Source: Trichobilharzia szidati
Taxonomy: Eukaryota > Platyhelminthes > Trematoda > Strigeidida > Schistosomatidae
DNA: 64,000 bases
Assembly: GCA_944472155.2 (NCBI GenBank)
Contig: OX235275.1
Coordinates: 25,286,865-25,350,864 of the forward strand
Direction: 5' to 3'
Part shown: piece by piece, positions 51,860 to 62,960 of the stretch
Position numbering within the stretch: position 1 is the first letter of the stretch
Layout of the letters: each line of letters begins with the position of its first letter
The notes under the pieces: generated by a model
Told to the model about the DNA's origin: nothing
Databases searched by the model: none
What the model saw: only the letters and a program-made list of their open reading frames with translations
Program-made: the position numbers and the translations under genes

Positions 51860-53577
51860 TGGAAGATGTAAGCCTGAAAATATCTATTTACTTCCCATAA
51901 ACCACATGAAGGAACTACTTCATAGATGTACGTTTAATATCCACTTCGAAAATTCAATGAGCAATTCTATGTACAAAAAGATGGTGTAGCCATAGGGTCT
52001 CCTCTCGGTTCACCCCTAGCTGACTGCTTCATGGAGAGTCTCGAAAACAACATCCTCGATCTTTTGATAAGTCAACTGCACTTATACCGGAAATACATAG
52101 ATGATACGTTCATAATTTGTGATGAAAAATCTAATTTAGAGTACCTCTTCAAAGCCTTCAACGCAGCATGCTAAAAATAAAATTCACCCTAAAATGTCAA
52201 TCAAACATGGCATTTCCATTCCTCGATGTACTACTTGCCAGAAGACAAGACTGTACGATCCAAAGAATTATAAATCGCAAGCCAACATGGACGGGACAGT
52301 TTATCAACTTTCAGAGCTTCATCCTACTGATACGAAAGCGAAACCTGGTACGTACATTAAGTTCAAGGATGAGAAAAATCTGTTGGGAAGACATGATAAA
52401 GGAAAAATGAAATTTATTACGTGAAACCCTACTAGAGGGCACGGGTATCCACCAATATTCATAGCCAAAAACATGAAAGAGAAGCCTACGTCGTCAAAAA
52501 TCACAACTTATCCAATCTACTGCAATCAAGAAAGTCATTGGCGATAGTAGGCAGTCTTGTCTTACTCCTGTCCTCACTCCGAAGGGTTCCGTAAGTTTCC
52601 TGTTGTGGATTACTTGGCATGCAGCATTGTCGTACAGCTGTTGGATGAGGTGTATAATTGTCGGTGGCACCCCGTAGTAGCGAAGTAGTTGCCAAATCAC
52701 CTCTCGATCGACGCTGTCAAAGGCCTTTTCAAAGTCGATGAAGTTGAGATAGAGAGGCGACTGACATTCCAAAGCTGTATTCATGAACCTAGAATTCAAA
52801 GGTGACACATCGCAGCCGAAATTCTCAGAAACCGCCTTTCTAAATGTCTGAAGAAGACATTTCCAACAGCCATCTTACGTATCACATTCTCCAGCAGACA
52901 GTTGTTAATCCAGTCTAACGTTTAGGATAAGATATCGCTTTTGGCCACTTCAATGTGTATTTATCAATTTACTTGCTCGTGTGGAGTAAAGTATATCGTT
53001 TGTACTCAACGTCAAGTCCACGAAGGTATTCTGGAACACTGTCCAGCTTCTTTAGCTAGCCAGAGGAGAAAAGAAGAATAGCAGCAGCTCTATCCCCGAG
53101 CACCTTGTCAACTCTGGACATCGAGCACCCCTATCCCGCATGAATGCTTCACAGTGCTACACAGAGTCCCTCAATATCGTACAAAGGGACTTCGCATACG
53201 CTATCTGTACATAGCTGAAGCATCAGCTATTCGAGATCTGAAACCGGACCTCTGCATTCAAAAGCTATACAGACATTCACTCGCCCTACCTTGGCCAGAG
53301 TATTATTTAATATTATTATTACTACTTTATGATCATTATTATTGCCATCATCCATATTTTCTTACCACTTTATTACTGTTTATTGACAACATTGCTTTTT
53401 AATACAGATTTTATGTAAAAAACACTCTATCGCCTTTCCACTAGTTCCTGTCCATTTTACACGAGGTTATTGATCAGTCATTGTCTCACACTCATTACGT
53501 CATGCTGACTTCTGCCTCTTCTCTAACTTCCCATTTCTCATCCCTTCAAGGTTACACCTTACACTACGTAATGCATT
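51860..53577 (+). mobile_element. Penelope-like element C, split by RTE fragment
   Basis: PLE coding: QFYVQKDGVAIGSPLGSPLA (motif B, 51958-52020), YRKYIDDTFIICDEKSNLEY (catalytic YIDD, 52086-52140), then the frame 52168-52410 with FPFLDVLLARRQD and RKPTWTGQFINFQSF. Coding resumes at about 52815 with AAEILRNRLSKCLKKTF, IYQFTCSCGVKYIVCTQRQ (GIY-YIG position, 52960-53015), and the frame 53154-53402 with IAEASAIRDLKPDLCIQK. UTR to 53577. A minus-strand RTE piece occupies 52497-52790. Confidence 0.8.
52497..52790 (-). mobile_element. Internal RTE fragment inside PLE
   Basis: The minus-strand frame 52808-52494 encodes YLNFIDFEKAFDSVDREVIW, LLRYYGVPPTIIHLIQQLYD and RTGVRQDCLLSPMTFLIAVDW. This is the RT palm (motifs around FDSV and TGVRQ) and ends abruptly before the FADD region. 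Neither the 5' nor the 3' end or (AAT)n tail of an RTE is present. The RT motifs here are the least mutated in the window. Confidence 0.8.
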
Positions 53578-53757
53578 TTTTTTCACTTACAGCTTGATTC
53601 CACACCGTATTTTCAGTACAAGTATGGAATTTTCAGCATGGATATCGGTTGCCCAAATTCAGGCCGACCATAGATATCGGGTGTGCGCCGGCAGGGGATC
53701 GAACCCCGGACCATGTGCATGGTCGGCGAGAGTCCTAACCACTGTGCCACCGACGCA
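53578..53757 (-). repeat. SINE-C
   Basis: Antisense copy, A-rich end at 53578, body GCTTGATTCCACACCGTATT, and tRNA-like head 53680-53757 with GGGGATCGAACCCCGGACCA and CTAACCACTGTGCCACCGAC. It follows the 3' UTR of a PLE. Confidence 0.8.
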
Positions 53758-53939
53758 AAGGACAAAGTTTACCAGGATCTGATTGGTCTAAAGATTTCTT
53801 TGTTTAATATGATTACGACATTGTACAGCATCTTATAAAAATGAATCGTCGAAAAGGGAAAATTTTCTTCGCTGTTTACGCCTTTTTCGTATGGCTCACT
53901 ATGGGAACATTTCGTATATTCATATTCATTAAAAATCAA

Positions 53940-54420
53940 TGTGGAATGGACTATACTTAAATTTCAGTTTTTTTTATCCGAGTAGCGGAAAACGAGCACT
54001 GATTAAAACTTTGTTTTACAAAACCAAAAGAATATGCTCCACAGAAATACTGGAAGAAGAACTTATATACATTGAGAAAGTTTTAGAAAAATGTAAGGGA
54101 AGATCTGAAAAAGCTAAAAGTGACAAAAAATCACACAAAATCAGTAAACTATCTTCATCCAACTGGATTTCAAAGCCGATAATATTGCAGGAACAATCAA
54201 CAGGAGGTTGAATGGGCTACTAGCCAGAACTTATCCAGCGGCCAAACTGGTTCCTGCTAGTCGAACAATAAACTCTTTGGTACAATCTTAGGTTGACAGA
54301 TACTCTTTCCATGTTAACTCCAGTGGTGTATACAAATTTACGTGTATCTGTGGCAGGGAGTTAGTTAGATTGGGAGAACATAAAGAAGTGCGTATCTCAG
54401 ATTCTCTGAATATGTAGCAA
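53940..54420 (+). mobile_element. Penelope-like element B, linker and GIY-YIG remnant
   Basis: The frame 53939-54211 holds KRALIKTLFYKTKRICSTE and LEEELIYIEKVLEK (RT-GIY linker). Broken frames then give INRRLNGLLARTYPAAKLVP-like DNA (54205-54250) and YKFTCICGREL (54330-54362, the YIG is lost). It abuts a minus-strand PLE at about 54423. Confidence 0.7.
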
Positions 54421-54424
54421 AAGG

Positions 54425-55107
54425 TTCACGTCTCAAGGGAACAAGTGCTTTGAATAACGGTACTTTTGATTATCACGAATGTTTTATCCGCATAACTCAT
54501 CCAAATTCTGAACTTGATCTTCAGTAAGATTATATTTTCAAGATTTTGCATCACAGTTTCCGCCATCAGATCTGAAACAGATGATCCCATAGGTGTGCCT
54601 TTATATTTGTTCATATATTTGGCCGTTGAACTGAAAATACTTTGTTAGACATAGGTTTATGCATTGCATCCAACTTGACTGTTGCATTTTTGAGTGTTGT
54701 TGGAGGTGATCGTCTTTGCTGCGTAACTGTCCCATAGTTTCTTTTGCTAGTTTTTGTTCAACACTGAAGGATACCATTATTTCTTGGTCATCTATTTGGA
54801 TGCCTTTGATTTTCTCTTGGAACTGGGTCACAGATTTGATGGAGTGATTGTAGGATTCCCTGTAGGTATTTCAGTTTTCTGCATAGTTCTTTAGATAAAT
54901 TGTATGTTAGGGTTTCTGAGAGTGGTTGTATTGGGATGTTTGGATTGTGTATTTTGTGTCTACCGTAGAATTACGGTAGAACTGGTCCAGTGAATTGCAT
55001 TCTTGATCTTCTTTTGTGACATGATCTGTTTTGGTGAGTTTTTTTAGGGTTCTTTGGATGTGCTGTGCCGATGTACTGTTGAAGTCCCATGCTCCAAACC
55101 AAATCAA
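54425..55107 (-). mobile_element. Penelope-like element E, RT fragment (minus)
   Basis: Minus-strand frames 55107-54907, 54831-54601 and 54614-54426 read through the RT N-terminus (HIQRTLKKLTKTDHV), VTQFQEKIKGIQIDDQEIMV (motif A region, with the TALFTSIP part missing), FQFNGQIYEQ, KGTPMGSSVSDLMAETVMQN (motif B) and IWMSYADKTFVIIKS, where the catalytic YVDD is changed to YADK. Defective. Confidence 0.8.
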
Positions 55108-55234
55108 AGGGAATAATTATTATAGTAGCATTATTATTAACAATGAGTGAATGTTCTTGATTAACTTTAAATCTAAATACTAATTGGTCTGGTTATAAAC
55201 TTGATATGAATAATGATAATAGTGATAAAAATAC

Positions 55235-55715
55235 AAACGGCAGTACGCACCCACTGGGGTTCGAACCGGTTACAAGGCAAGCTCGTATACCATTCATCCA
55301 CTGGGACCCAATTCACTGGCCAGCCCATGAATTCTAACTTCTACCAATTTGTGATTTAGGGCGACCGGCACTAACCAATGTCATCGGTGGGAACCCCATC
55401 CTCACGCTTAACTGGATGGACCTCACTGGGTGGATGGATGTCCCGCCGATGACATTGTTTGGTGCCAGTCGCGCTAAATCACGAATTGATAGAAGTTAGA
55501 ATTCATGGGCTAGTGGTCATTAAATTGGGTCCCAGTGGCTAAAATGGTTTGCCTTGTAACCGGAAGGTCCTGGGTTCTAACCCAGGTAATGAATGGGTGA
55601 GTACTTCCAATGATTCTCAAACTAGGTTCTCAGTGGTTCTCTAAATGATATCAATCCGTGATCAACTCGTAAAAAAAACAAATCTAATCCTTACAAACAA
55701 ACTATAGAAAAATGC
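55235..55715. repeat. Foldback SINE-A, second copy of the same junction
   Basis: Same layout as 30071-30562: antisense head (GGGGTTCGAACC at 55256, CACTGGGACCCAATTCACTG), centre ATGTCATCGGTGGGAACCCC..GGATGTCCCGCCGATGACAT, then a sense arm with AACCGGAAGGTCCTGGG and a tail. The loop bases (CACTGGGTGGATGGATGTCC) are the same in both loci. Confidence 0.8.
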
Positions 55716-56087
55716 AAACGATAACACTGATACAGGGCATTATGCCAAACAGTATTTTTGATACAATGTACGCCATTATACAATATTGTATCTAATGTTC
55801 CCTACACGTTGATGTAGTAAGAAAAAGGAGTTGGAAAACTAATGGCCAAACTTTATGACCCTGTAGCGTAATAATAATAATGTCAATGTGACTATTAAAA
55901 ACAAATCATAAATTGATAGAGATATAGTGAAGGCAATATATAATTATGATAGGAAGAGAGAGAGGGAGAGAGAGGGAGCGCGCCGTTTTATTATCTATCT
56001 ACTGTTTCACAGGTAGTTGGCGATTTTATGTCCAACACAGCCTTAACAATCACATAAAATGCCTGGTAAATAAGGTATCACTGAGTT

Positions 56088-56105
56088 TTATATATATATA
56101 TATAC

Positions 56106-56154
<49 letters not shown>

Positions 56155-56157
56155 AAC
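56088..56157. repeat. (TA)n microsatellite
   Basis: About 70 bases of TATATA with CA interruptions, immediately 5' of an RTE copy. Confidence 0.9.
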
Positions 56158-56159
56158 AC

Positions 56160-57395
56160 TAGTGTTCTGACCAAATTGCAACTCTACACATCATCATCGA
56201 ACAAAGCATGGAATGGCAGTCAAACTTCTACCTCAACTTTATAGACTTTGAGAAGGCCTTCGACAGACAGCGTTGACCGCGAAGTAATTCGGGAACTACT
56301 CAAGTACTATGGCGTACCCCAAATATTCATCAACTTCATTCAACAGCTGTACGACAACGGCACATGTCAAGTGATCCACAACGGAAAACTCAGCGAGGCG
56401 TTTGCAGTAAACACAGGAGTCAGACAAGGGTGCTCATTATCACCAATGATATTCCTAATTGTGGTCCACTGGATTATGCGTCAGACAGTGCCAGGAAACG
56501 AGAAGACAGGGATATCCTGGACCGACGTGAAACGAATCTAGAAGACCTGGATTTCGCGGATGATTTACGTTTGATGTCACACAAAATGGAAGAATTACAA
56601 GCAAAAGCCGACAAACTGGTTGAAGAAGCAGCCAGAGAAGACAGGACTCCAGGTGAACATAGACCAGACGGAGGTTATGAAAATAACCAACCAACAACAA
56701 CAACAGCATCAGCAACATCCAACGCCAATCACCATCAACGGGAAGGATTTGAAAGAGGTTACTTCATTCAATTATCTAGGGAGCATTGCCTCAACTACAT
56801 GAGGAACGGACGAGGATGTCAAATCGAGAATCGGGAAGGCGAGAAACACATTCATCAACCTGAAACCAATCTGGAAATCTTCGTCACTCAACTCAGCATC
56901 AACAACAAAATGATTCGGATTTTCAATACAAACGTCAAATCCGTTTTGCTATACGGATCAGAAACTTGGCCAGCGGGTCACAAAGAATATTTCCAACAGC
57001 CTGTTGCAGACCTTTATCAACAACTGTCTTCGCTCCATACTGAAGATTAGATGGCTAGAAAGAATCACTAACAAGAAGCTATGGGAACGAACAAAACAGG
57101 AACCAATCGTCCAACAACAAATATGCAGGAGAAAGTGGAGATGGATTGGACACTCGGTGAGGAGGTCACTGGGTGACATCGCTCGTCAGACCATAGCTCG
57201 AGTGGAACCCGAAAGGGAAGCGGCGAGTGGGACGTCGAAGAGTAACATGGAGGAGATCGTGTGAAGAGGAGTTGAAACAGTATGGATTAACATGGATGAA
57301 GGTGAAAAGTACAGCAGAAGACAGAAACAAGTGGAGGCGTGCAGTTGAAGCCCTATGTTCCACTAGGAACCCAAGGGAACAATAATAATAATAAA
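56160..57395 (+). mobile_element. RTE/SR2-like LINE, longest copy (family 1)
   Basis: Runs from CSDQIATLHIIIEQSMEWQS-coding DNA (56166) through FIDFEKAFD (motif A, with a small insertion giving a shift), VDREVIRELLKYYGVPQIF, NTGVRQGCSLSPMIFLIVVH (motif B), LDFADDLRLMSHK (catalytic FADD, 56548-56586), a (CAA)n/CAG spacer at 56691-56712, TINGKDLKEVTSFNYLGSIA, and the C-terminus ending EALCSTRNPRE at about 57375. An (AAT)n tail is at 57380-57394. About 1.2 kb; no endonuclease domain. Several frameshifts. Confidence 0.88.
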
Positions 57396-57689
57396 CACTA
57401 GTAAGTTCTCATGAAGACTTTCCAGCCACTTTCCAGCAACCACAAAGAGAAGTTATACAACTGAAGATTCAATAAGGAAAAGGTAGATAATAAAGGTCAA
57501 AATCCAAATATGATATGCAATGGTCAGATTAATGATATATATATATAGCCTAGATGAAAAATGTATAATACGTTCATAGTTAGTTGAAATGTCTAAATGA
57601 ATATACATATTGCGTGAATAGGTCGTCCAGGAGTGATTTTCCAAACAATTTGTCCATTACAAAACAGCATACCGCCTAGCTACTTGGTA
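57396..57689. other. Unassigned AT-rich stretch
   Basis: No element recognised; a (TA)n run at 57535-57545. Confidence 0.4.
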
Positions 57690-58085
57690 AGTAAGTAGAA
57701 AAGGCGACTTCCTTTACAACAATACTCGTACGGACAGTGACTGATGACTCATGTTGTTGTTGTTGGTCAAGTATCTTCACTTGGAGTCCTGCATACACTG
57801 CCTGCTTCTTCTGTCAACTTCTTGGTTTCCTTCGATTTCGTGTGATATTAGTAATATATATAAATCATCCATGAAGTCTGGATCTTTCAGAATAGTCTTC
57901 TTTTTCAATCCAGTGTGTGCTTTTCTTCAAGCTTCTCACTGTCTGCGGTATGTTGCATGCACTTCACCACTATCAGGAATATCATCAATGATAATAGACA
58001 GGCTTATCTTTCGCCCAAATATTTTTACTTCAGAGACTTTGTGGAGCCAACTACACACAATTGAAGAAAACCCGAAGTTTTAATC
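57690..58085 (-). mobile_element. RTE-like LINE fragment (family 2), minus
   Basis: On the minus strand DNA equivalent to LKDPDFMDDLYILLISHEIE (active-site FADD read as FMDD, 57850-57895) and an IIIDDIPDSGEV segment upstream. It has no 3' tail. Confidence 0.5.
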
Positions 58086-58094
58086 GATACCGAG

Positions 58095-58345
58095 GGCGAT
58101 TTTTTTTTCCCGTCACGTTCCCTAGTGGAACATTGGGCTTCAAGCTAGTGGCTTGAAGTTTCTATAGCAGTGTTTATTTTACAAGATGGGGTTGCTAGCC
58201 ACTTCATGTCCAACCTTTCCTCTTCACCAACATTATTTCTAGCTTAGTGTGGTAAAGGAGTACGTCGGCCGGGGATCGAACCCCGAGCCATGTGCATGGT
58301 CGGTGAGCGTCCATACCGCTATGCCACCAACGCATACCGAGGGAA
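58095..58345 (-). repeat. SINE-B
   Basis: Antisense. The RTE-like tail complement (CCCTAGTGGAACATTGGGCT) is at the left, body GGGGTTGCTAGCCACTTCAT, and tRNA-like head at the right (GGGGATCGAACCCCGAGCCA, ACCGCTATGCCACC). Confidence 0.8.
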
Positions 58346-58394
58346 ATAATAGTTTTGAACCTTTATTTCTTGACATTCATTTAAAACAAGCAAC

Positions 58395-58500
58395 AAAAGG
58401 TGTTAATAAAACAGGATTTTCGAAAGAATGGTTGCTGAACAAAAAATACTCTTTTCGATAACTTCATCATCAGGCTCTACAGTCACATATACATTATAGC
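58395..58500 (-). ncRNA. Hammerhead-like string in PLE 3' UTR
   Basis: Minus strand: GACTGTAGAGC, CTGATGA, TGAAGTTATC, GAAAAG, then a longer A/T-rich segment ending GAAAATCCTG. CTGATGA and GAAA are intact but stem II is very short and stem I is not obvious. A relative at about 62887-62960 reads GACTGTACAGCCTCTGCAG. Confidence 0.35.
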
Positions 58501-58653
58501 GAATGAATGAATTAGTGTCATGAACAATATTATAGCTCTGTAAATAACATCGGATCCATAAAAATATTGATAGATTACAGTTCAGTAGCATCAACATAAT
58601 AATAAACTGAATGTCAGAAAAATAAGGAAAGATAATAATACAAATTCATGAAT

Positions 58654-59439
58654 TTATAGGCTCCAATGAAGGTCAAGGCAGTTGTAGCAGCTGGTTGACT
58701 GGACCTGTTTCTTCTGCATACAGAGCACTGGTTGTTTCACACGAATCGCGATAGCCTCTGCTATTTGGAGTATGAAGTACCTGGATGCTTTTGACAATTT
58801 ATCTAGTACCCGGTAGATGATTGAGAAGGATTCTTCAATGATGAATTTGTGGCCGGTCCGGACCAGATGGTGTAATATCGAGCTGTTTATAGTTTTTAAT
58901 ACACCCTTACTTAACCAAACTGAGGGTTGTTCTCGAGCACGAATAATCAGGTTCCTAGAGCAACGGCCAATATGACTTGCTCCACCACAAGTGCAGTTGA
59001 ATTGGTAGATACAATTAGATTTGGCTAGTCTAGGTACTTCATCTTCCATTTGAGGAATCACCATCGGTCGTGCAGACAATAATACGTGTAATTCGCCAGC
59101 ATTAAAAGTTCTTTGAACTGATTTTCTTAATTTCTTCGTAATTATTTCGCTTGGTATATTGCCTTTGAATTGCAGTCCTATGTATGAAGGCTTCTTGTTT
59201 ACGGATAGTGAGTAGTCCCTTTCCACTATAGTTGTTATGTGTTTCTTGATAAGTTTATTAGGATAGCTGTTTCCAATCAAGGTATCACACACAATGCTTA
59301 ATTCATCTTCAGTTACTTCATCTGAGTACATAGCACTAATTCTTTGGCTGAGGGTGTTTACAAAATTTCTTTGGTAATGGAGAGGAACGAAGCTGTGAAA
59401 ATGTGTATATTGTCCCATCCACGTACTTTTCCTATCCAT
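58654..59439 (-). pseudogene. PLE linker plus GIY-YIG polyprotein fragment, 261 aa
   Basis: The longest single open frame in the window. Residues 1-60 are the RT-GIY linker (HFHSFVPLHYQRNFVNTLSQ, EDELSIVCDTLIGNSYPNKL). Residues 80-130 are the KPSYIGLQFKGNIPSEIITK/KLRKSVQRTF block. Residues 140-165 are the GIY-YIG position (CIYQFNCTCGGASHIGRCSR, with HIG in place of YIG). The C-terminus reads FILQIAEAIAIRVKQPVLCM. The RT domain is absent, so it cannot be autonomous. The uninterrupted frame suggests relatively recent insertion. Confidence 0.8.
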
Positions 59440-59455
59440 TTATTTCCCGATACGA

Positions 59456-61130
59456 ATTAAAAACAAGCAATAAAGGTCAATAAAGCGGGATTTAATGATG
59501 GATTCATCAAATTTCGATAGAACTCGTCAGCTGAATACTCTACATACACGGATATATATTTACTTTTGAAATTACATTGGGAGATATAGGACTGATAAGT
59601 AAATAAACTACATTGAATTAGTCATGCAGAAAGACAGGTGCGAATGTTTTTCCAGGTCATGTTCAAATGGATAAGGGGAGAGAGAGAGTATGGGAGATCA
59701 AAATTAAGATAAATTGCATTACGCCTCAATTACATCACTTAGATAAACAATTAGACATTAGAGAATACAACAAGAATTGCAAACAGAGTAATATCAATAG
59801 TAATAGTTATAATAATGACAATAATAATAGTGTTGAAGTGAGATAAGATAATCTTGTTGATAAAGGATAGTTTTAAATGAATCAAGAATAATAATAATAA
59901 GGAGGTAGAATTATAAGTAAAACGTATTACCATGGTAGATTCAGAGTGACGACCATCTCTTTTTGTACACAGACACCTGGTTTATAAACTCGAATTGCAC
60001 AAGTCTCCTCAGCAACTGCAAGCATCTTCCTGTTTTTCTTTGTATGCTCTCTGACAATAACAGTGAATGACTTGACAGCGTCAGTATCATGTCTGTCGGC
60101 CATAAGGTGCTTTGTGATTGAACTTGTCGGCACTTTGACTTCAGATGTTTCAACCACTTTGGAAAATGGTCAGTTACACCAGTAGACAATCGCCTTTGTG
60201 TACGACCTATGTATTCGCTTGCACAAAAACACTCAAATTGATGTGAGCAGCAGTTTGAAGTGTCGAGGATTGGCGAACACTGGCCTTTCCCCTGATTGTT
60301 GAAGCACTTGCTAGGTGGTGTTAAGGAAGACACGTTTTGCAGCATAACAAGTTCTCTTGATGGCTTCATCGTTTCTTCGTTTGACTACCTCTCGTACATC
60401 ACCTCCTTTGAATGGCAAACCGATATAGACAGAGATACTTGGGACTGTTTCGATAGTTTTACTGTGGCTCATTTCTCTAGAGTATTTATTAATCAACTTC
60501 TCAGGATATCCGTTCCTAGGATAAAATATCCTTCAAAGCTTTTATTTCATGTTCAGCTGTACTGTCAGAACATATTTTCCGTGCTCTGTTGAACAGTGCT
60601 CTGACTAAATTCTTTCGATACTAGATTGGAACAAAGCTCTTGAAGTAGATTTTCTAAAGATAGATCTCCCGATTATATCATCAGTCGTTTTCATCAGGGA
60701 AACACCTAGGAATCTAATGTTATCATTTCCTTTGTGTTCTGTTGTGGAGTTAAGATTCGAATGGTATGAGTTGAATTGTATCAACAGGTCGTCAGCTTTT
60801 GATTTGCTTTCACAGACACACTGTGCGTCGGTGGCACAGTGGTTAGGACTCTCGCCGACCATGCACATGGTCCGGGGTTCGATCCTCTGCCGACGCACCC
60901 TCGATATCTATGGTCGGCCTGCAAAATTTGGGCTACCGATATCCATGCTGAAAATTCCATACTTGTGCTGAAAATACGGTGTGGAATCAAGCTTTAATCA
61001 AAATTTAAAAAAATAAATAAATAAAAGTATCATCAACATGCCTGAGATCTAATTCCTTTTGTCGTATATGTTGTTGCAAAATACCGGCCTATAGGCTTGA
61101 TAAGAATGAATACGCAAAATGTGGTCATCA
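59456..61130 (-). mobile_element. Penelope-like element A, minus copy with SINE-C in the RT
   Basis: The minus strand reads from about 61130 (motif B side) through the YVDD region, cut by SINE-C at 60822-61018. Then NIRFLGVSLMKTTDDII, SIFRKSTSRALFQ with the same deletion and frame loss as 39590-40990, KGGDVREVVKRRNDEAIKRT (60496-60311), ASEYIGRTQRRLS (GIY-YIG core, about 60215) and a C-terminus at 59927. 3' UTR 59456-59926 with CAGCTGACGAGTTCTATC and GAAATTTGATG near 59500. Confidence 0.85.
60822..61018 (+). repeat. SINE-C inside PLE catalytic codons
   Basis: Sense SINE-C: tRNA-like head 60826-60898 (GCGTCGG..CCGACGC), body, and an A-rich tail ending AATAAATAAATAAA. PLE sequence resumes as TAAAAGTATCATCAAC on the right. 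The uninterrupted PLE at 39590 shows the site lies between the codons for VDDTF and the next block. No clear target duplication. Confidence 0.85.
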
Positions 61131-61204
61131 CGAAGCCATCAGCTAGACGGAATAGACTCCAATCAAATTGAAATTGGACGCTATTATTGCATAAAAGCAA
61201 CAAT

Positions 61205-62960
61205 TTCCTCAATTTCGACGTTGGAATGGGTATTTCGTTAGCTTCCCTACCTATAAAGACGACAGTCTCAATGACTGGGACATTTTTTTATTAAGGAAGT
61301 AGCATCGAAGGAGACTAGATGTTTAGCAGTGACGTTCAGATCATTAATTTGTTCGACAAACTGGAATGAATACAATATACGTCGCAAGGATTACCGCAAA
61401 AGTTTGAATAACTCACAAATCTGTGCTAATTTGTGGTATGGGGAATTTATCGAATGCGTGTGTGTTCCGATCCACTACTTAAAGGAACTACTACTACTGA
61501 GGTGCACTTTAAATGTCCCATTCAAGTTTAACAACACGCTTTATGGAGAAAGAGATGGAGTGACAATGGGGTCACCATTGGGTCCTTTACGTGCCGGCTG
61601 CTTCTTGGCATGGATGATACTTTTATCATATGTGAAAAGAATGCCCACATTGAGGCGATAACTAAAGAGTTCAACGGCTGCCATCATGCCATCCAATTCA
61701 CATCGGAATCAGAGATGAACTCGCAATTCCATTTTTTTGGATGTTTTTCTAAAAAGGAGATCGGATGGTTCTCTTCAAAGATCGATCTACAGGAAACCAA
61801 CATGGAATGGTCAGTACACAAATTTCCATAGCTGGGTCCCTTTGAGAAGAAAGATAAACCCGATCCACTTATTATCCTCAAGAATAAGAAGGATATGTTC
61901 CAGTGACATAATCGACGGAGAACTGGAGCGACTCAAACAAGTCCTCATAGAGAATGGATATCCGCCAAGATTTATCGAGGGAAAAGCCTGAAAGAACCCA
62001 GATGATGCCGAAGAAACTGCTATTTATGGGCGTCGAATTTAAAGGCAATACTGCAGCTGAGATCCTAAAGAATCGCTTATGCAGATCACTGAGGAAAGCC
62101 TTCTTTACGGCTGAGCTACAGATCAATTTCTACAGCCGACAAATGATCAGTGGATGTGTGAAGGATAAACTGCCGATTTGGGCCATTTGATTGTGTGTTT
62201 ATAAATTCACCTGCTCATGTGGAGCTAGTTATACTGGCCGCACAACTTGGCGCACACTTTCCAAACGCATCTTTGAACATTATCCGTTATGGTTAGCAAA
62301 AGGATGATGCAAGACAATTACTAGTTCAATTCTCGAGCACTTGTTGTGAACTGAAGCCACGTAGCTCCACCAGAGTCGTCTTTCAAGATCATCTACAAGG
62401 TGAGGCAAAATGGTACAAAGGGCGTCAGATTTCGGCTTTTGTGTATAATGGAGGCGCTGGCAATTCGTCAATACAACCCCGAACTCTGTATGCAGAAAAA
62501 GTTTGTCCAGTCTCTTATTCTACCTTGGTCTTAACCTTTTCATTAGTCATTCCCTGTGAAAATTTTAATTTTTTTTAAATATTAAATTTTACTTTTAGTT
62601 TGCTTTTACTTTAATAATTATTTCACTATTATCACTGTCATATGTTCCTTTTGTACATTTTCACACCCTCTTCACACTTGTTAAATTGACACTCAATTAC
62701 CACCTTTATTCTCACTCAATAGCTATTGTAACCTCATCAAATTTCTAACGCTTTCTTCCATTTTGTGTCGTTAGGTACTACGTAATTTACAACTTTTATT
62801 TTTTACTTCTAAAGCCACTTCCGAGTAATTATATCAATTATGTCACCTGCCCCCTATTACTCAATAATATATACATTTTTGGTGAATATAAATGCGACTG
62901 TACAGCCTCTGCAGATGATTTCGTCGATAAAGAAAACAGTTTCTTCGCTGAATTTGTCTT
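61205..62960 (+). mobile_element. Penelope-like element C, RT to 3' UTR
   Basis: Broken frames include LKELLLLRCTLNVPFKFNNT (61480-61540), GVTMGSPLGPL (motif B, 61556-61590), MDDTFIICEKNAHIE (catalytic region; the residues between motif B and YVDD are deleted), IYRKPTWNGQYTNFHSWVPL, SRIRRICSSDIIDGELERLK, KLLFMGVEFKGNTAAEILKN, FTCSCGASYTGRTTW (GIY-YIG with T for I, 62206-62250) and PNSVCRKSLSSLL. The stop is near 62533. The UTR to 62960 has a hammerhead-like trace. Confidence 0.8.

Larger units (their letters stand above)
58350..59455 (-). mobile_element. Penelope-like element, downstream member of tandem pair
   Basis: The minus-strand open frame 59439-58654 covers the linker and GIY-YIG domain. 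A 3' UTR with CTGATGATGAAG..ATCGAAAAG at about 58440-58480 continues to 58350. Its first codons follow within about 20 bases of the end of the upstream PLE 3' UTR (59456), so the two are head-to-tail. Confidence 0.8.

Noticed and set aside
56364..57050. A 228-aa gene
   Set aside because: Mostly a frame-shifted reading of the RTE ORF, entering the true frame only near its end.
60822..61018. Hammerhead in SINE-C
   Set aside because: CTGAAAA strings occur near the 3' end, but no CTGANGA with a matching GAAA box and stem II could be arranged.
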